From: Turnera subulata
Lineage: Eukaryota > Streptophyta > Magnoliopsida > Malpighiales > Passifloraceae
Direction of reading: 5' to 3'
DNA length: 64,000 nt
Assembly (NCBI GenBank): GCA_028386065.3
Contig: JAKUCV010007743.1
Span: 76,846 to 140,845, forward strand
In this document: positions 59,881-64,000 of the stretch, in pieces
How the letters are laid out: the number at the start of each line of letters is the position of its first letter
Position numbering within the stretch: the first letter of the stretch is position 1
Position numbers and translations under genes: made by a program
The notes under the pieces: generated by a model
Seen by the model: the letters and a program-made list of their open reading frames with translations, nothing else
What the model was told of the DNA's origin: nothing
The model's database searches: none

Positions 59881-60033
59881 AAGTTGTTTTCCAAATTACC
59901 TAAGTTTTCAGATATTACACTTTTCTTCTGCAAACGATCAAGTTTCTAAGTGCAACCGAAATCAGAAAACATTATAATTCCTGACTGGGATTACAATACT
60001 GAACTTTTGTTCCTCTTTGTCTTTTCCAGCTAA
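59881..60033. other. Spacer before the unidentified coding candidate
   Basis: Short spacer; nothing recognised. Confidence 0.4.
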
Positions 60034-60377
60034 ATGGATCAGTTGCTACCTAGTGAAGAGGAAGGTCAAAGGCTTCGTAAAGCACTAAAAGAATGTGAGC
60101 ATCGCAGCTTTAGTGAAAGTGGTCATTTCCTCTTCTGGGTAGGATATAAACATGCTTCTTTCTCTCATACAATTAAAGAAAATAATCGTTCTGGTGTATC
60201 TTTGCAAGGTAATGTACCTCTACCCCTTTTCCACAGGAAGATGATATTCACTTGGTGACGTTCATCAAGCAAACTTTTTTCAATCGTCGTGGGAAACAAT
60301 TTGACTGTGCTTCAGATTACATACCGCAGACCCCTCTCCATTTCGATTTCAAAAATATCTATGAACTGTACGCACAG
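60034..60377 (+). CDS. Unidentified two-exon coding candidate (fragment)
   Basis: An ATG at 60034 opens MDQLLPSEEEGQRLRKALKE; a GT at 60139 after GHFLFW and an AG before 60237 join it in phase to EDDIHLVTFIKQTFFNRRGK ending IYELYAQ, followed by a donor-like gtaaca at 60378. The charged composition and matching phase look like real protein, but I do not recognise the family and find no further exon or stop-containing last exon. It may be a broken gene or gene fragment carried with the neighbouring duplication. Confidence 0.3.
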
Positions 60378-60752
60378 GTAACATTATTTTGCAAACGTCC
60401 TATTGAAAGCTCTATTACCTTGCATAATTTGGTTAGTACAGTATGGGAAGCAGTAGGCTTATTTCAGGCTTGTTGATAAGCCTTGCATATATTGGGAAGA
60501 TGGCTTTCTGCCATTTTCTAGAATCTACCCCACAGTCAATTACTCATGTCTCTAGCAGACCAGGGCAGAAAGCCAACCTGCATTTACTATAGCCCTTATA
60601 AATATCACATTGTTCGTAATATAATCATGTGGAAGAGAAGATTCTCTCATCAATCATGGTTTTGAGTCATGTTCATGGTGTTGGGGAAACTCGGGTAATT
60701 ATCCCACTACAACAAACAACTAGTGAATATAATTCACAACTTATACCCGACA
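60378..60752. other. Gene-free stretch
   Basis: No frame or repeat recognised that would continue the upstream candidate. Confidence 0.4.
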
Positions 60753-60862
60753 AAGGCGGCTTAGCCGGCCAACAAATGAAACAAGGCGGCTTTGCCGGCC
60801 AACAAATGAAATAAGGCGGCTTTGCCGACCAACAAAGAGATAAGGCGGCTTAGCCGACCAAT
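60753..60862. repeat. 30-bp minisatellite of palindrome-bearing units (about 4 copies)
   Basis: Units start at 60753, 60783, 60813 and 60842 (spacings 30, 30 and 29). Each contains aaggcggctt(a/t)gccg(g/a)cc, whose core cggctta/tgccg is a self-complementary mini-hairpin, followed by aacaaatgaaa in the first two. The units are GC-rich in an AT-rich surrounding. The last unit is partial. Confidence 0.9.
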
Positions 60863-61923
60863 GTTGAATACTAAACAACACATGGCTTTTCTTCTGAAGC
60901 ACCAACGTTTGAAGTTTAATACGAGCCTTCATCTTATTTCCTCCCATAGTCTCTCTCCTATTGGTCCATGTGGGCTCAAATTTAAGTATTATCAACCCGG
61001 TACCTAGACAAAAAAGAGATGAACATAAAACTAATTCAGGTGCCAAGGACCCTAGCTAGAGATGGAATGAAGAAAATGATGATATTAGGGTCAAGACAAA
61101 AAAGAAAACCTGATGAGGTGAGGTCAAACTTTTTGTTTCAAATCTCCGTTTCCTTTGAAAACTCCCTTGCATTATCCGAGTACCAAGAGTGCGGCAGCTG
61201 CTATACATTGGATTCTTGCTTTTGCATAATTAACTGGATTCTTGCTATGCATGTAAAGAGACGGAGGCCAAGGACAAATTAAGTTATGCTCTCAAAGGAC
61301 ACCATCAAAGTCTAGTGATCCGGCTTTTGGGCCTAAAGTAGCTTGTAATATATATTTACTCCTATCCAGGCGATGGATGCTGGTTTTTGGTTGACAATTG
61401 ATGTCTTGCCGTTCTCACTTAGTACAAAAGAACTCCAACACTCAACCTTGGAAGTTGGATCTCTGTTAGAGTGTCCTATTATGTGGTAGATTAGAATTTG
61501 ATATAAATATAGATTATATTTGGTCACGCAATAAAAGTTTATCTTTTGGTCATGGAGCTCTGTAATCAAGTGCGCCCAAATTGTAATTTTTACAATTGAT
61601 AAATAAGCAAAAGCCTAACTTTATATGGTATCTGATGATACAATTTATTTGTTTGCAAGGGAAAAGAGCCAATTTTGAATGCTTTGCATATATCTGTAAC
61701 AATAGCCTGTACTATATAAAACAAGACAGCATGCAGTAGCCAATACTAACATGTTAGCCGATAAAGAAAGATCAACTCAATCAAAGTTGGATGGGTTGAA
61801 CACTATATAGCGCATCAGAGAATTTTTTAAAAGCTCCTCGAGTTACAACCTCAAAACAAAATTAATCCAAAAATTATTGTAAAAGAAATCCTGATTCAAT
61901 CCATATTCTACACAACTCATTGA
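60863..61923. other. Gene-free stretch, including F-box 3' flank
   Basis: No supported gene. From about 61575 onward it is the F-box 3' flank that is duplicated at 59570. Confidence 0.5.
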
Positions 61924-63112
61924 TTACATGTAAAGTTCTAGCTGCTCAGATCCCTTGCCCCTATCTTTTTTTCTCACGGACACAAGACTTTTCTTGTGCG
62001 AGTAAAATGTATAAAAGCACCTTCTTCCTGACAATTTAATTTCCCTAAAAGTATGCAGCTTAAGGTTGTAGACCATAAATATTCCTCCTGCAGCCCCCCA
62101 GTATATCAGTAACTCGCCATTCTTGATCCACAAAAAACTCATATTCCAATGGAGAGAAAACAAATTAGCAAGGTTGACTTTGTACCTTCTTATCCAGTGC
62201 CAATTTGGATAGTCTACCAAAGTCCACAAATATAGTGAATGGCCGCGTTTGTTACACAAAGATAACCTTTCATCTACCTGAAGCAGCTGCATTCCTCCAT
62301 AACTAGGTCCAGTACAACTCTCCCATTCTGGATGCGGCATAGTACTTAAATTTTCCGTGTGTATGTCAAACCTCAAAATCGAGTTTGCACATGGGTCATC
62401 ATCCTTTCCCATCTTAGGGGCATTGATGTGGGTACCGTAGATGTCTTTACGATGTTCGAGCATCCAATGCAGATTTCCACTGGCAAGTGTAGCCTCAGCC
62501 GATGATGGGCAACAGTAAATTAACCCCTGGCTTAGTGGTCTCCGAGAGAATGTAGGCAGGTTCGCTATGAAATATTGGTAGTAATTGGCCTGATCACGAC
62601 CAAATACATAGAGCACCCTGTACTCTTTCGCCACGGGGTGGAAATATATGCCACAAATATGGCATTCATTGAAGACTTCCGGAAAGGTTATCTCATCCTG
62701 AGTGATTGGATTGTAGATAAAAAAGCTGACTTGGCGTCTTCCTTTTGCCTAATATGAGACCATCACAAGAATTTAAAACAAAACAATTTAGCTCTGCTAT
62801 TTCTTGGGGAGGATTTCTCCGCAGGAGACCTTGCTGGGCATGGTTGACATATATGCAGTGCGGGTTTTCGGAATCCAAGCACCCGGCGAGAACTACAGGA
62901 GTCGCCCTCTGGAGCTGCAATTGAGCGAAATAAGCTGTTGATGTCAATGCACGCCATCGCTTGCACACTTTCCGGCATTGGAGAACATGGTCAGCTGGGA
63001 GCCTACTGAGAATATCGATGATCACATCATCAGGAAGGGGAAGGGCTGATGCAACATCAGCCTTCGAATTGAAACAGGCCAATAACTTCCGCCTTAAGCC
63101 AGAAACAACCAT
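61924..63112 (-). pseudogene. F-box protein gene with one frameshift
   Basis: F-box proteins recruit substrates to SCF ubiquitin ligases through SKP1. The ATG at 63112 opens MVVSGLRRKLLACFNSK; the F-box lies at about residues 25-65 (LPLPDDVIIDILSRLPADHV, CRKVCKRWRALTSTAYF). The C-terminal part (61924 to about 62745) is an F-box-associated beta-type region (YNPITQDEITFPEV, GIYFHPVAKEYRVLYVFGRD, WKNG-like WIKNGELLIYW). Near 62745-62755 the frame shifts by one base: the first frame ends shortly after SCDGLIL, while the homologous continuation VSFFIYNP is in the next frame. No splice sites fit. It is either a recent pseudogene or a sequence error; about 395 residues would otherwise be encoded. 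The substrate is unknown. Confidence 0.75.
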
Positions 63113-64000
63113 TATATATATGTCAACTGTCTGTCTGGTATTATTAGAATAAAAATAAGACGATGATATAGGCAAATTGCACAGGGATCACCAATTTCAA
63201 ATAAGCATAAAATGCGCAAGTGCTAAATTACTTGACTACGTGTGAATTTTGTTATAACAGGTTCAAAACTACCCGCACCGCAGTAGCTCAGCAGAAATTA
63301 ACCAACAGTAGAAACACAACGCAACAAGTTTCAAACTCTCTTTAGTTTTGAAAAAGAAACCACAGCTTATATTTATAGGAGCTATTCCTCTTGCTTGAAT
63401 GACAACACGATTCGAAACCGACTCAAAGCTTGCTGCTCTACAACATTAATACCCCTTGGGAAGGATTAACCAATTTTTGATAGGAATTTTATTCGGCAGA
63501 ACCCACGTCTCACCCACTAATAAAGGGGACACATCTATTTATATCAATATCTAGTATAATTATCTATTCTATCATTATCATATGCCCAATATAAACTTTA
63601 TATTGTGAAAATGATTTATACTTGGGTTCATAATATTACAGTCCAACCTGGGTCGGATCTTGATTTGAATCCTGGATTTGTGAACCGTTTTCTTTTCTTG
63701 TTAAAAGTCTTGGATTTTCAAAACCTGAATTCTTTTTTTGGTTTTCAAAACCTAATTAGTTATATCTATTATATATATTAATAGCTGAATCCCTCACCAG
63801 ATTTTGACACATAGGATTTTTAGAGTCTTGCTTTTTTGCCATGTGTAGGCTTTGAGGTCTTCGTTTTTTGCCATGTGGAGGGTTTTAGGTGTTGTTTGAT
63901 TGGTCCTTATTTTCATTATAATTATCCCAATTAGAGTTAAGGAAAAAACTAATTATACACTGATCAGATTTTTTAGCAAGATTAGTACTCTCCACAATCA
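63113..64000. other. F-box upstream region to window end
   Basis: Promoter side of the F-box gene, then AT-rich sequence with no recognised feature. Confidence 0.4.

Overview
The window is nuclear DNA of a flowering plant, most likely a eudicot. The protein-coding genes have short phase-consistent GT-AG introns, the intergenic DNA is AT-rich, and LTR retrotransposons, LINEs, SINEs and a Mutator-like element are interspersed. I cannot name the species. Six genes read cleanly from start to stop: a class I TCP transcription factor close to TCP20, an ACR4-type ACT-domain-repeat protein (7 exons), a pentatricopeptide repeat protein (2 exons), a pollen Ole e 1 domain protein (2 exons), a BAHD acyltransferase resembling the suberin feruloyl transferases (2 exons), and actin-related protein 2 (15 exons). 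Because several kilobases of coding sequence in these genes contain no frame error, the lesions seen elsewhere are more likely real than sequencing noise.

Layout. 1-3290: a Yellow Stripe-like (YSL) metal-nicotianamine transporter gene, cut by the window edge, with a large deletion and two frameshifts. 3300-10520: decayed duplicates of its 3' end, a LINE 3' end, a long foldback hairpin, a SINE, and a 1.9 kb Mutator-like element with perfect 10-bp target duplications. 10520-20900: mostly gene-free, with a 5'-truncated L1-type LINE at 16727-19709. 20900-21898: TCP20-like gene. 21900-29750: gene-free, with several very short poly(T) insertions flanked by long target duplications. 29751-35369: ACR4 and PPR genes, same strand. 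36643-46300: a dead ribosomal protein eL8 (L7a) gene hit by two Copia LTR retrotransposons, both oriented like the host gene. One is a gag-only element with an intact open frame in coding exon 2; the other is a full-structure but mutated Copia element in the 5' leader region. 47849-58412: Ole e 1 gene, BAHD gene and ARP2. 58900-64000: a LINE relic, an unidentified two-exon coding candidate, a 30-bp minisatellite, and an F-box gene with one frameshift whose 3' flank is duplicated about 2 kb away.

The intact genes are unrelated housekeeping or developmental loci and form no pathway cluster. The most interesting part is the eL8 locus: two minus-strand Copia elements whose LTRs share sequence blocks and a palindromic TATA core, one of them encoding only gag/protease but with an undamaged frame. 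This looks like a non-autonomous element and a relative of its possible helper in one dead host gene. A second theme is a group of tiny insertions (about 12-30 bp, mostly a poly(T)/poly(A) tail) with 13-20 bp target duplications, which look like abortive target-primed reverse transcription events.
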